Origin: an uncultured Rhizobiaceae group bacterium | GTDB lineage: Bacteria > Pseudomonadota > Alphaproteobacteria > Rhizobiales > Rhizobiaceae | Length of the DNA stretch: 64,000 nucleotides | Assembly: GCA_937930845.1 (NCBI GenBank) | Contig: CALHBJ010000009.1 | Location: forward strand, 1 to 64,000 | Reading direction: 5' to 3' | Shown: positions 36,211-46,136 of the stretch, piece after piece | How positions within the stretch are numbered: position 1 is the first letter of the stretch | Layout: every line of letters starts with the position of its first letter | Notes under the pieces: generated by a model | Database searches by the model: none | Told to the model about the DNA's origin: nothing | What the model saw: the letters and a program-made list of their open reading frames with translations, nothing else | Program-made: the position numbers and the translations under genes

Positions 36211-38399
36211 GTAAGTGGAAGAAATTCGCCAGGGCAAAAGGTGTTTCGCCTTATGTCCACTGGTGGGTGAACAGCGACAGGACACCCGGTGCTGCCCAAA
36301 AGGAATACGGCACAATTGCCCGGGGCAAAGGTGGGGCGCAATCAGCCCCTTCAAACACCAAAAGCTTGAGTGTGCCGATCCCAAGGGATGAACCAGATTA
36401 TGATCCAGGCACAGGCTTTGTGGGTGACCGGGGGCTTCCAGCCTATGCGAAAAACCCCGACTTTGATCCCGATCAATGGAAGCTGGAAAGCCTTGCCTGC
36501 GAAATTGGGGATGTTCGAAAAGATACGGTGATCGTCGGTATTATTGACGATGGTATTGCGCTTGGAAATATTCGCTTTCGCCGTCCGCTTGAGGATCACC
36601 GACATGGGACGCGCTTTTTGGCCGCCTGGATGCAGGGGGGAACTCATGATGGTGGTCCACAGCCGTTCGGGCGACAGGTGAGCGAAAAGACCATCCAGAA
36701 AGCCATGGATGCCCACAGCCACAATGGCATTCTTGACGAGGATGGGTTCAATCAACATGTGCATCCAGCACCATCGGGCGGACCAAAAATATCTCACAAT
36801 GCCCGAACACTCATGCGGTCTGCAGTTCATGGGACTCATGTGCTGGACCTGGCGACAGGTGCCGACATGGCGCGTTCAGACCCGGATCTGCTGAACCGAC
36901 AACGCATCATTGCTGTTGGCCTGCCCACCCGCTCGGCAATCGGCATGGCCGGCACATTTTTAGAATTCTATGTTGCACAAGCCATGCAGTGGATTGTTGA
37001 ACTTGCCGATGAACTTTGGCGGCAAAAATTTGGCGACAGCGACCCGCAGGGCGGGTTCCCGGTTGTGATCAATCTTTCATACGGCCAACAGGCTGGCACC
37101 AAAACCGGCAGCAGCTCAATTGAAACCACCTTCAAGCATCTGGAAAGCAAACGCCGCCATGAGGGCCGTTTTGGCGCCCCTGTTCGTTTGGTGATGCCAA
37201 TTGGCAATGACAATCTTACCAGGTGCAATATTCACCGGAGCCAAAAACAAAGTGCCCCGCCACTACAGGCTCCCTGGAGAATTCAACCGCAAGACCAGTC
37301 CTCCAATTTTGTCGAAGTCTGGGCTGATTTGAAAGAGGGAGAACTGGACGCTACGTGTGGGAAATTTCCTCTAAAAATCTGTCTGGATGGTCCCGGACAA
37401 GCCGCTAAATCTTGGTTGACCGGCGAGGATGCGCATATTTTCGATCATCCAGATGGATATCTTAGAATATATGCGGATGTCATCGACATTCCCGATCTTA
37501 GCGATGGCGCATTGTTCGATCTTGCCGCACAGCGCCTGGGTGCACCGAAGAATTCGGGCAAGCGCATTCGATATGTGATTGCCATGCGGCCCACGCTGGA
37601 CCACGAACAACCTGACCGCGAGGCCGTTGCCGGGCTTTGGAACATTGAATTGGAATGGTCTAACGACGCGGATTTCAGTGATGCGAACGACAAGCAGGAA
37701 GGGCGGGACATCCATGTCAATGTTCAGGTGGATCAGGAACCCACTCCCTGGTCGGATGTGAATCGCCGATCTTACTTTGATGATAAAAATTACCGCACCC
37801 ACCTGCCTTCCGGCAGACCGCTGGACAGTTATTCCTATTTGAATTCGGAAAGAGGTCTGGCCGGTCAAGGCGAAAATCTGGAACCTGCAGATATGTTTGC
37901 CCCAGTCCAAAGGAAGGGCACGTTGAACTCTCTGGCAACGCACGAAGATATTTTGGTGGTTGCGGGTCATCGTCTTAAGGATGGTCGCCCAACTGACTTT
38001 TCTGCAACGGAATTGCCGAAGGACAGACGTTCTCATACAGGAACTGAACAGCGCGCCCGTTCCTTGCCCACCGCTTCATTTCCCGTTGATATGAGCCCAT
38101 CACGAACCGGCGTGCCGGCAAGTGGCTCAAAGAGCGGTTCGGCTGTCAGTTTAAGGGGCACCAGCTTTGCCGCGCCGCAGGCAACACGCTGGGTCGTCAC
38201 CCAATTCTTGCGCGCACAGGATGCGAACATGGCGGATTTGCGAAAAGTCGCCACATCTGCGCACCTGGCCAAGGAAGCCAGGCAATATGACAAGGAAGCC
38301 ATCCAACGTGGGCTTTTTGTTGCCCGGGCAAACAAGGGCAAAGTCGGAGGCGGACGAATGCCTGGGACATTTGGAGTTTCGCCCGTTGACACCTCTTAG
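36207..38399 (+). CDS. Subtilisin-like (S8 family) serine protease
   Basis: The 730-aa product has the subtilase triad in order: IVGIIDDGIALGN (Asp114), AVHGTHVLDLATG (His208), the oxyanion region VMPIGNDN, and SLRGTSFAAPQATRWV (Ser653). Between His and Ser lies a large insert (about 350-640) with a jelly-roll-like or charged segment. No Sec signal peptide or obvious propeptide is seen (start MSKWKKFARAKG), so it may be cytoplasmic or released by lysis. ATG 36207 overlaps the stop of the PAP2 gene by four bases, implying translational coupling. The pair forms a dedicated operon facing the peroxidase genes. Confidence 0.9.
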   Translation: MSKWKKFARAKGVSPYVHWWVNSDRTPGAAQKEYGTIARGKGGAQSAPSNTKSLSVPIPRDEPDYDPGTGFVGDRGLPAYAKNPDFDPDQWKLESLACEIGDVRKDTVIVGIIDDGIALGNIRFRRPLEDHRHGTRFLAAWMQGGTHDGGPQPFGRQVSEKTIQKAMDAHSHNGILDEDGFNQHVHPAPSGGPKISHNARTLMRSAVHGTHVLDLATGADMARSDPDLLNRQRIIAVGLPTRSAIGMAGTFLEFYVAQAMQWIVELADELWRQKFGDSDPQGGFPVVINLSYGQQAGTKTGSSSIETTFKHLESKRRHEGRFGAPVRLVMPIGNDNLTRCNIHRSQKQSAPPLQAPWRIQPQDQSSNFVEVWADLKEGELDATCGKFPLKICLDGPGQAAKSWLTGEDAHIFDHPDGYLRIYADVIDIPDLSDGALFDLAAQRLGAPKNSGKRIRYVIAMRPTLDHEQPDREAVAGLWNIELEWSNDADFSDANDKQEGRDIHVNVQVDQEPTPWSDVNRRSYFDDKNYRTHLPSGRPLDSYSYLNSERGLAGQGENLEPADMFAPVQRKGTLNSLATHEDILVVAGHRLKDGRPTDFSATELPKDRRSHTGTEQRARSLPTASFPVDMSPSRTGVPASGSKSGSAVSLRGTSFAAPQATRWVVTQFLRAQDANMADLRKVATSAHLAKEARQYDKEAIQRGLFVARANKGKVGGGRMPGTFGVSPVDTS

Positions 38400-38455
38400 T
38401 TAGACGGTGGTTCTCAGATCGGCTTAAGAAAGTGAAAAGGCGCAGGTCAAACCTG

Positions 38456-41400
38456 TCAGGCTATCGACTTCAGCAGTTTGGATATCCTGTCCTTTGACCG
38501 TTTAACCGCCTCTTCTTTGACCGGTCCGTAGCCGCGCATTTGCATTGGCTCGCGCAGAATTTCCAGCCATGTCTCAAGATTATCGGCCCGTACACTGCGT
38601 TCGCACTCACCAAGAAGATCTTCAAACCAGATTATGAGTTGGCGCTCCATGCGCCGTTCTTTCGTATATCCAAAAACATCAAGCGCCGTACCGCGCAGCT
38701 TTTTCATGGGTGCCAGCAGGCGAAACAGGGGGCGAATGCCGGTGGCAAATTCGCGTTTGCCCGGCCTGCCGCGGGCATCCTTTCTGGCCGACAGTAAGGG
38801 TGGAGCCAGGTGGTGTTTGATTTTGAAATTGCCTTCAAACTGCTGCTCAATTTTTGCAGTGAATGCGGGATCACTGTGCAAGCGGGCAACTTCATATTCG
38901 TCCTTATAGGACATGAGCTTGAACAGGGAACGCGCGGCAATCTTACCCAATTCTTCGCCTGCCACGGGTTTCGTTACCGATACCAGCCGTGTGATACGAT
39001 CAACATATCGCCCGGCCCAGGCTTCATCGTGATAGCCGGTGAGGAATTCTGTGCGGCGTTGCACAAGCGCGTCGAGCGTATCAATCGCGCTGGGGTCTTC
39101 GCCTTGTTGATCATTGAATTTATCCGGGTGCACAGCAATGTGACGTCCGCAGGCGAAAGCGATCTTGTTTTTGTCAACCGCGACGCCGTTCAGTTCAATC
39201 GCCGTTTGCAGTGATTCCCATGTTACTGGCACAAGCCCTTTTTGCCAGGCGAAACCGAGCAGCATCACATTGGCAAACACCGCGTCTGTGAGAAATTTCT
39301 CCGCCATGGCGTTGGCATCAAATGCGGATATGTTTTCGTTGGAAACAAATGCGCCAATGGCATCAACCCGCGCAGGAATGTTCATTTGCGCATCGCGATT
39401 TTGAACGAGATCGCCTGTGGGCATTGACGCCGTGTTAATGACAAATTTTGTATTCTCATTGTAGCAGGACGCCGCTTTCTGTGCCGATGAGACAACCGAG
39501 TCACAGCCAATCACGGCATCGGCGCTTGCCGTATCAATGCGCACCTGATTGATCGCCTGCGGATTTTCTCCAAACCGCACATAGCTGAGAACCGAGCCAA
39601 ATTTTTGCGCAAAGCCGGTAAAATCCAATACGCTGGTGCCTTTGCCTTCAAGGTGGGCAGCCATGGTCAGCAGGGCACCAATGGTGACCACGCCAGTGCC
39701 GCCAACGCCTGTCACCAACAGATCATAGGGCTGATCCAACTTGGGCAAGGTCGGGTGGGGCAGTCCGGTTTCTGGGAACAACGCACCGCCCGGTGCATCG
39801 GGGCGGCGGCGGCGCACTTCGCCTTCAATGGTCACAAAACTTGGACAAAAGCCATTGAGGCAAGAAAAATCCTTGTTGCAATTTGACAGGTTGATGCGCC
39901 GTTTGCGGCCAAACTCGGTTTCAACCGGTTCCACGCTTAGACAATTGGATTCAACGGAACAATCGCCACAGCCTTCGCACACGAGTTCATTGATCACTGC
40001 GAATCTCTTCGGATCTTCCATTTGGCCGCGCTTTCTGCGGCGACGTTTTTCGGTAGCGCAGGTCTGTTCATATATGAGGACCGACACGCCTTTGACTTCA
40101 CGCAGCTCCCGTTGAACGCTATCCAGTTCCGCGCGGTCATGGATGGTCAGGCCGCTCGGGAAGTCACGTGGGGAGAATTGTTGAGGCTGGTCTGAAACAA
40201 GCGCAATACGTTCCACCCCCTCGGCCCGGCAAATATGGGCAATCGACTGGACACTGACGGGGCCATCAACAGGTTGTCCGCCGGTCATTGCAACGGCATC
40301 ATTGTAGAGGATTTTATAGGTGATATTGGCCCCGCCAGCGATCGCCTGGCGAATGGCCATAGAGCCTGAATGATACCAGGTCCCCTCCCCCAGATTCTGG
40401 AACACATGGCCGTGGCCGGTAAAACGCGAGGAACCGACCCAATTGACACCTTCACCGCCCATTTGAATGAGGGACGTGGTGTTGCGATCCATCCAGGTTG
40501 CCATGACATGGCACCCGATCCCGCCCTGGGCAGCCGACCCATCGGGAACTTTGGTGGACGTGTTGTGGGGACATCCCGAACAGAAATAGGGCGTGCGCGT
40601 GACGCCTTCCACGATTGGCAGGGGCGGTAAAGGCCGCAACAACTGCTGCGCACGAGCGGGAAAATCTTCCTGTGGGAAGACGCCATGCAATCGATTGGCG
40701 ATCAGCGGCAATAGAAGTTTTGGCGACAATTCTCCAATCCAGGGGATCAGGTCGCCTCCGGCTTCGTCATTCTTACCAACCATGCGTATTGGTTTATCGC
40801 CCGGCCAGTCGTAGAAATATTCCTTCAATTGGCTTTCAATAATGCCACGCTTTTCTTCGACAACAACAACTTCGTCTTTGCCGCGCACGAAATCCAGCGC
40901 CGATTCCCGCACCAACGGCCACACCATACCCACCTTGTAGATATCAATGCCCAGTTTGCGACAGGCCTTTTCGTCCACCCCTAAAAGGCGCAACGCTTCC
41001 AACAGATCAAGGTGCCCTTTGCCGGTTGTCACGAAACCAAATCGGGCGTTTTTCACTGTGTAGATTGTTCTGTCGATCGGGTTTGCCTTGGCGAAAGCCA
41101 ACACAGCATCTTTCTTATGTTCCAGGCGCTGTTCAATATGGGGACCGGGCAAGTCTGGCCAACGGTAGTGCAGGCCCATAGTGGGCATTTCATAGTCGGG
41201 CGTTTTGAAAACACGGTCTGGTTTCAGATCAAACGACGCGCCGGATTCAACCGTTTCAGAAATCGCCTTGAACGCCACCCACATGCCCGAAAAGCGCGAC
41301 AGGGCAAATCCATATTCGCCAAACTCCAGATATTCAGCTGTGTTGGCCGGGTTGAGCACCGGCATGAACCACGACAGGAACGCCGCGTCGCTTTGGTGCG

Positions 41401-41881
41401 GCATGGAGGATGAGACGCAACCGTGATCATCACCGGCCACCACCAAGACACCGCCGGTTGGCGATGAGCCGTAAGCATTGCCATGTTTAAGTGCATCCCC
41501 GGAACGGTCGACACCCGGCCCCTTGCCATACCAAAGGCCGAACACGCCGTCATATTTGCGCGCCGGATCGGTCTCAACCTGCTGGGATCCAAGGATCGTA
41601 GTGGCCCCCAAGTCCTCATTGACGGCGGGCAGGAACTCAATGTTGTTTTTCGCCAGCCGTTTGTTTTCGCGCCACAACTCCATGTCCAGCGCGCCCAGCG
41701 GCGATCCGCGATAGCCGGACACAAGACCAGCCGTATTGAGGCCAGCTGCCCGGTCACGCCGCGCCTGGTCGAAAACAATGCGCACCAGCGCCTGCGTTCC
41801 GGTCATGAACACCCGGCCGGTATCCAGCGCGTATCGATCTGACAATGTGTAACTGGAAATATTGGGGTGGTGTATCGACAT
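38456..41881 (-). CDS. Single-chain indolepyruvate ferredoxin oxidoreductase-type 2-oxoacid oxidoreductase
   Basis: The 1141-aa product fuses the alpha part (GTQALVRIVFDQARRD, GYRGSPLGALD, FLPAVNEDLGATTILGSQQ), the TPP-binding part (FCSGCPHNTSTKVP, GIGCHVMATWM) and a ferredoxin-like cysteine region (CEGCGDC and SCLNGFCPSF). A gamma-type domain near the C-terminus has LLVTGVGGTGVVTIGALLTMAAH. It decarboxylates aryl or branched 2-oxoacids to acyl-CoA in amino-acid catabolism. ATG 41881 has GGAGG seven bases upstream. The open frame to 42121 overlaps the divergent lrp gene and is rejected. It is probably controlled by that Lrp protein, a frequent pairing for this enzyme. Confidence 0.92.
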   Translation of the reverse strand: MSIHHPNISSYTLSDRYALDTGRVFMTGTQALVRIVFDQARRDRAAGLNTAGLVSGYRGSPLGALDMELWRENKRLAKNNIEFLPAVNEDLGATTILGSQQVETDPARKYDGVFGLWYGKGPGVDRSGDALKHGNAYGSSPTGGVLVVAGDDHGCVSSSMPHQSDAAFLSWFMPVLNPANTAEYLEFGEYGFALSRFSGMWVAFKAISETVESGASFDLKPDRVFKTPDYEMPTMGLHYRWPDLPGPHIEQRLEHKKDAVLAFAKANPIDRTIYTVKNARFGFVTTGKGHLDLLEALRLLGVDEKACRKLGIDIYKVGMVWPLVRESALDFVRGKDEVVVVEEKRGIIESQLKEYFYDWPGDKPIRMVGKNDEAGGDLIPWIGELSPKLLLPLIANRLHGVFPQEDFPARAQQLLRPLPPLPIVEGVTRTPYFCSGCPHNTSTKVPDGSAAQGGIGCHVMATWMDRNTTSLIQMGGEGVNWVGSSRFTGHGHVFQNLGEGTWYHSGSMAIRQAIAGGANITYKILYNDAVAMTGGQPVDGPVSVQSIAHICRAEGVERIALVSDQPQQFSPRDFPSGLTIHDRAELDSVQRELREVKGVSVLIYEQTCATEKRRRRKRGQMEDPKRFAVINELVCEGCGDCSVESNCLSVEPVETEFGRKRRINLSNCNKDFSCLNGFCPSFVTIEGEVRRRRPDAPGGALFPETGLPHPTLPKLDQPYDLLVTGVGGTGVVTIGALLTMAAHLEGKGTSVLDFTGFAQKFGSVLSYVRFGENPQAINQVRIDTASADAVIGCDSVVSSAQKAASCYNENTKFVINTASMPTGDLVQNRDAQMNIPARVDAIGAFVSNENISAFDANAMAEKFLTDAVFANVMLLGFAWQKGLVPVTWESLQTAIELNGVAVDKNKIAFACGRHIAVHPDKFNDQQGEDPSAIDTLDALVQRRTEFLTGYHDEAWAGRYVDRITRLVSVTKPVAGEELGKIAARSLFKLMSYKDEYEVARLHSDPAFTAKIEQQFEGNFKIKHHLAPPLLSARKDARGRPGKREFATGIRPLFRLLAPMKKLRGTALDVFGYTKERRMERQLIIWFEDLLGECERSVRADNLETWLEILREPMQMRGYGPVKEEAVKRSKDRISKLLKSIA

Positions 41882-42009
41882 AGCGCAGCCTCCATTGCGC
41901 AGACAGGATACACCGTATCTTCTGGTCAGAATTTCCCAAATTTTCAATTTATTGAGAGTATGTGGTAGAATATTCGATGAATTGAGTATTTTTGAGAGAT
42001 ATTGCCAAA

Positions 42010-42480
42010 ATGAGTACCAATGATGAAATCGGCGCGCCGGATCGCGTGTTGTTGAGGATTCTTCAATCCCAGGGGCGCTTGTCGAACCAGGATCTTGCAG
42101 AGGCGGCAGGCATGTCGACATCGGCTTGTTGGCGGCGGGTCAAGTCATTGGAGGAAAAGGGGCTGATTGAGCGCTATGCGGCCCTGCTCAATGCCCAAAA
42201 ATGCGGGCTGAAATTTCATGCGGTCGTTTATGTGGTCATGGTGCGCCATCAGTCGGGATTGGTTCAGCCGTTCATTGACGCAGTCATGGCACGGCCGGAG
42301 GTGCTGGACTGCTTTGCGACAACCGGAGACGCCGACTATCACCTGCGGGTACGGTGCCGCGATCAGGATGCCTACAATATCTTTCTGGAGGATTTCCTGT
42401 TCAATCTGGAGGGCGTTGCGAATGTGCGCACCAATGTCATCCTGCGCCAGTTAAAGCATCACACGGCGCTGGCGCTTTAG
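42010..42480 (+). CDS. Lrp/AsnC family transcriptional regulator
   Basis: The 156-aa product has an N-terminal helix-turn-helix (LLRILQSQGRLSNQDLAEAAGMSTSACWRRVKSLEEKGLIERYAALL) and the C-terminal RAM ligand-binding fold (VMARPEVLDCFATTGDADYHLRVRCRD). It lies divergent from the 2-oxoacid oxidoreductase, with 128 bp between the two ATGs. An AT-rich stretch there (41936-42000, TTGAGAGTATGTGGTAGAAT region) is a likely binding site. It probably senses an amino acid whose oxoacid the neighbour degrades. An in-frame TTG at 41992 is a less likely start. Confidence 0.92.
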   Translation: MSTNDEIGAPDRVLLRILQSQGRLSNQDLAEAAGMSTSACWRRVKSLEEKGLIERYAALLNAQKCGLKFHAVVYVVMVRHQSGLVQPFIDAVMARPEVLDCFATTGDADYHLRVRCRDQDAYNIFLEDFLFNLEGVANVRTNVILRQLKHHTALAL

Positions 42481-42485
42481 CCGGT

Positions 42486-43715
42486 TTAGATCAACGTATC
42501 TGCCAGATCGCCAAGGGCCACACGCCCCTGGTCACAGATGTCTTTCGGCAAGGATCGGGCAAAGGCGAGCGTGCGCTCAGCCAAAGCGGAATCATCGGTT
42601 GCCGCTTGCATCACATTGCCAATATCCGCCTCGCTCAACTCAGCTTTGTTCTGCACCGATGCCACCAACCCATGGCGCTTGAGTTCGCGTGCATAGAGCG
42701 ACTTCTCAACGTCTGTGGACACGATCAATTGAGGAATGCCGGTCAAAAGCATGGCGTTGACCGTGCCAAAACTGCCGAAGGAGACCGCAAAGCGGGATTT
42801 GCGCAAAATGTCTGCCATGGGGAGTGTGGCTTGCAGCAGATCAACGCAGGTATTGCGACAGAGTTTGTGGTGATCATCGGTTGCCAATGTGCCATAGACT
42901 TGTGTTTTGCCGCCAAATCCAATGAGGCCGCGCAGCACTTTTGTCAGCACATCTGCCGCACAGTCGGTGAAATAGGCAAATATCGTATCACCAATTGGCC
43001 CCTGCCCCACATCCAGCGCCATGTCGAACAGGGGCGGGAACACATTTTGGGATCGCTGAGACGCAAAAGGGTCCATCTGGGGCAGCGTGGCGCAAAACTG
43101 AGCATCTGCAGCAAACACTTCCGGCAAATTCTCAGGCTGATAACAACCCGCCAGTCCGGCGGCCTTATGCACACTTTCCAGCATTGCGCCGGGATTACTC
43201 ACAAGCGGTACGTTTTGAAAGGGCGCGTAAGTGGCGATGCCGGTTGGCGGCAGCGTGTAGGCGTTGCCGAATGCAATTGTAGGCACGCGATGGCGCGCCG
43301 CCATGAGCAAACAGGGCGCAAAATCTGCCACAATGATATGGGGAGCCGCCTGCGCAAGGATCGTTTGCCAAACTTTGATCCGGGCATAGAGGAATTTTGC
43401 GGAACCAAATCCCATACGTTCCAGCACATCGGCATAGGTACGCCTGGGGGTTGGTCGGCGAAAAGGAACCGTTAGCTGACGCACATCAGCCACCGGCACG
43501 ACCTCATCGAAATGGGTGTTTTGGCGAACTGCGTCGTGATTAATTCCGGCATTGTCAGGATAGGCCAAAATCACGTAATAGCCGCGCGACTTTAGTTCCT
43601 GGCCAATGATCTCCATTCCACGCATGTGGCCAAGGCCAGCACCATATTCCCAGGCTAAAAGAGCGCGTGGCGCAGCCCTTGCGCCGGGCCCGTCAAGCTT
43701 GCCGTGGCGCTTCAT
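42486..43715 (-). CDS. GT1-like (GT-B fold) glycosyltransferase
   Basis: The 409-aa product has an N-terminal donor/acceptor domain beginning LLAWEYGAGLGHMRGMEIIGQELKSRGY, as in UGT and MurG-like enzymes. The C-terminal part has VYGTLATDDHH, FAVSFGSFGTVNAMLLTGIPQLIVSTDVEKSLYARELKRHGL, matching the nucleotide-sugar site of the macrolide/UGT group (gxxG...GvPqi...Q). Its ATG shares a base with the FecR stop (TGATG), so it is translated with FecR. A role in cell-surface or lipid glycosylation is inferred. The acceptor is unknown. Confidence 0.75.
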   Translation of the reverse strand: MKRHGKLDGPGARAAPRALLAWEYGAGLGHMRGMEIIGQELKSRGYYVILAYPDNAGINHDAVRQNTHFDEVVPVADVRQLTVPFRRPTPRRTYADVLERMGFGSAKFLYARIKVWQTILAQAAPHIIVADFAPCLLMAARHRVPTIAFGNAYTLPPTGIATYAPFQNVPLVSNPGAMLESVHKAAGLAGCYQPENLPEVFAADAQFCATLPQMDPFASQRSQNVFPPLFDMALDVGQGPIGDTIFAYFTDCAADVLTKVLRGLIGFGGKTQVYGTLATDDHHKLCRNTCVDLLQATLPMADILRKSRFAVSFGSFGTVNAMLLTGIPQLIVSTDVEKSLYARELKRHGLVASVQNKAELSEADIGNVMQAATDDSALAERTLAFARSLPKDICDQGRVALGDLADTLI

Positions 43716-44692
43716 CAATAAGAGAAGGGATAGCACTCGCCGTCGATGATTTCACCGTCACACGGCTCTTCGACTTCCACATTGGGGTCGGTCAACCCGT
43801 CCACCACATCGGCAACCACATCATCGGTTGAATCCACAGGCAATTCGAATTGATCCTGCCCGGATTCCTCCTCACCGCCGGCATCGAGCGCGATTGGTGC
43901 ATCGGGGTCACCATTGGGCTGGGACCGCAGGAAGAAGTTGAGGTAATCCTCCATCGCCGATGTCAGCAGAAACGGACCAACCGGTGGCTGGCCGTTGCCG
44001 GGCGAGAATACCGCGTAATTGGACTGGGAAACGGTTGCTGTGCGGCCACCGCTTGTCACCGTGATCTGGCCACCTTCATCAAGGGTGTTGCGCCCCAATC
44101 CTGGCCCCCGCAGCACGATGATACTGGCTTCGTCGATATTTGCGCCAGCCGTGCCAAGCCCGCCCAACTGGGCCAGTGCAATGGCGTCTTCACCGACAAT
44201 TCCTTCAAAGAAAGTGCCGCGAATGCCGATGGTTGCAGCCGGGGTGGACACGGTGGCATCGGTTGGATTGTTCTTGCCGATATTGCCGCTCATGAAGCGG
44301 AAGGCGCCCTTGGTCACCCGCGCGCTGATTTTGCCCGCCGAAGTGTCTGGATCATATACAAACCGGTCGATTACCATTTCGCAATTTTGACCCACGGTGA
44401 ATGTGGACCGGTCCAGCAGCAGAATCTGCAAGGCGCTGTCGTCCTTGGTCAACACTCGGTCTTCCAGGGAAATCGCATCGCGCACCTGGGTTTTGCGTTG
44501 CGCACCCGCGGTTGTGACAAAAACATCACCGCGCACAGCCGCACTGGTGCCAATGCGCGGAGCAGCGTCAAGCGGCGCGACCGCCGACAGGACAAATGAG
44601 CCAACCAGTGAGGTGGACAATGCCAGCGCCAAAGTGGTTCGTTTTATTAGCCCGGTCAGCGCCCTGGCGGTTTGTGTGAGAACCTGAATCAT
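43715..44692 (-). CDS. FecR-domain periplasmic protein
   Basis: The 325-aa product has a long signal-type helix (LALALSTSLVGSFVLSAVAPLDA, cleavage near AAP). The FecR beta fold follows: RGDVFVTTAGAQRKTQVRDAISLEDRVLTKDDSALQILLLDRSTFTVGQNCEMVIDRFVYDP...GAFRFMSGNIG and STPAATIGIRGTFFEG. The C-terminus is acidic with a terminal cysteine pair. It is not next to a sigma factor or TonB receptor, so it is not an iron-dicitrate regulator. FecR-like proteins coupled to CHASE2 cyclases and outer-membrane TPR proteins are a known alphaproteobacterial arrangement. ATG 44692 has GGGAG seven bases upstream; a TTG directly before is ignored. Confidence 0.87.
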   Translation of the reverse strand: MIQVLTQTARALTGLIKRTTLALALSTSLVGSFVLSAVAPLDAAPRIGTSAAVRGDVFVTTAGAQRKTQVRDAISLEDRVLTKDDSALQILLLDRSTFTVGQNCEMVIDRFVYDPDTSAGKISARVTKGAFRFMSGNIGKNNPTDATVSTPAATIGIRGTFFEGIVGEDAIALAQLGGLGTAGANIDEASIIVLRGPGLGRNTLDEGGQITVTSGGRTATVSQSNYAVFSPGNGQPPVGPFLLTSAMEDYLNFFLRSQPNGDPDAPIALDAGGEEESGQDQFELPVDSTDDVVADVVDGLTDPNVEVEEPCDGEIIDGECYPFSY

Positions 44693-44706
44693 CAATCTTC
44701 TCCCGC

Positions 44707-46002
44707 TTAGAACTGAATTCGTTTGGTGAACAAAATGTCGCCTGAGACGTTATCGTAGTTCAGGACATCAATGTTTGAATCCTGGTTGGTGTAGGACACA
44801 CCGATCTGCGCCACGATATCCGACAAGAATTCCGGCAGTTCGATATTCGTGCGGGCAAAAAGTGTCTCCAGCGGAGCACCCAGCGCAGCGCGAACAAAGT
44901 AACGATCATCATCCCGCGCGACTGTCGCGGAATGGAAATCATCAGGCGCGTCATATTCTGTGTGGGTGTAGGAGGCGGTTACGGCAAGATAACGCCCGGA
45001 CCCCAAAAGAGTTAGTGAATTGAACTGAACACCCTGACGGTCATAGGAAAATCCGTCAAGTTCCGCATCCTTGCGGGTGTAAAGGCCCGTCAGGCGGAAC
45101 GACTGGGCATCGGATGGCCGCCAGGAGAGACCAGCCTTCCCGGTTGAACGCCAACCATCGCGGTCACCACCAACAGTGCTGAAGTCAGTGGTGTCGAATT
45201 CTTCATATACCGCTTCGCCATTGACGTGGAGATCGACCTGGGAGGACAGGGTCCAATTGGTGCGCAGACCACCGCCATATTGTTGGCGAAAGCGTTCGTC
45301 CTGAACATAGGCGACCCCATATAATGCATAAGGGGTGAAGCGGCTGTTGGAGCCATGCAATACCGCGCCCGCCTGAACCCGCGACGAAATCAGATCGGCC
45401 TGATCCACATCGAAAAATTCGTTGAGATGTGTGTTGGACTGGAAATAAACGTAATTGCCGCGACCGGCGCCCACATCAGCTTCCACACGAAAGCGCGATG
45501 AAGCGGTAAATGCCAGATCGGTTTCATCATCTGCTTCAACCACATCATCGCTGACAAAACCGGGATTGCTGTCGAGACGCGCGCCCAGGGTGAATTGGGA
45601 TGAAAAACGCAGGGTCTTGGTTTGTTTGTTGGCCAGCCCCAGATAACGCACGCGGTCACGCTCCTGGGTAGCAGATAATTGCCGCCCCTCAAGCAATGCC
45701 AATTCGCGCGCTGCACCCTTAAGGTCGCCCAAGCGATAGAGCACCACACCATAAAACAGCCGCGCGGAATCCCAATTGGGGCGCAAGAGCAGCAGACGCT
45801 CAAGTGCAGCGGCGGCCTGTTGCAACCGGCCACTGGCCACTTCCTGGCGCGCATAGGAAAGGTTCAGTTCCAAATCATCGGGGGAAGCCAGGATCTGATC
45901 AAAAGTAATGTTCTGGGCAGACACGGTGGGAGCCACCGCCGTGCCAATTATGCTCGCACCCAACGCCAAAGCGATGGAACGCAGTTTGATTGTTTCAATC
46001 AT
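44707..46002 (-). CDS. TPR plus outer-membrane beta-barrel protein (DUF560/SLAM-like)
   Basis: The 431-aa product has a signal peptide (ALALGASIIGTAVAPTVSA-Q) and a TPR region (LELNLSYARQEVASGRLQQAAAALERLLLLRPNWDSARLFYGVVLYRLGDLKGAARE). About 280 residues of alternating polar/aromatic beta strands end in KRIQF, the terminal Phe typical of barrel proteins. TPR-barrel proteins of this layout include the surface lipoprotein assembly modulators. It is first in the operon with FecR and the glycosyltransferase (14 bp to FecR). It probably forms an envelope complex with FecR. Confidence 0.8.
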   Translation of the reverse strand: MIETIKLRSIALALGASIIGTAVAPTVSAQNITFDQILASPDDLELNLSYARQEVASGRLQQAAAALERLLLLRPNWDSARLFYGVVLYRLGDLKGAARELALLEGRQLSATQERDRVRYLGLANKQTKTLRFSSQFTLGARLDSNPGFVSDDVVEADDETDLAFTASSRFRVEADVGAGRGNYVYFQSNTHLNEFFDVDQADLISSRVQAGAVLHGSNSRFTPYALYGVAYVQDERFRQQYGGGLRTNWTLSSQVDLHVNGEAVYEEFDTTDFSTVGGDRDGWRSTGKAGLSWRPSDAQSFRLTGLYTRKDAELDGFSYDRQGVQFNSLTLLGSGRYLAVTASYTHTEYDAPDDFHSATVARDDDRYFVRAALGAPLETLFARTNIELPEFLSDIVAQIGVSYTNQDSNIDVLNYDNVSGDILFTKRIQF

Positions 46003-46136
46003 CGGGGCCGCCTGATTTTACTTGCAACAAGGACTCAAATTGCTGAAATCAAAATAAAAGTGCATCTCGCACCAAGTCAATTGGTATGATAACGAAGGCG
46101 TGAATGATGCGTGAATTAACCCAAGTTTCCTGATTA

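Noticed and set aside
41882-42121. N-terminal extension of the 2-oxoacid oxidoreductase frame
   Set aside because: It would overlap the divergent lrp gene; the conserved protein starts at ATG 41881 behind a clear GGAGG.
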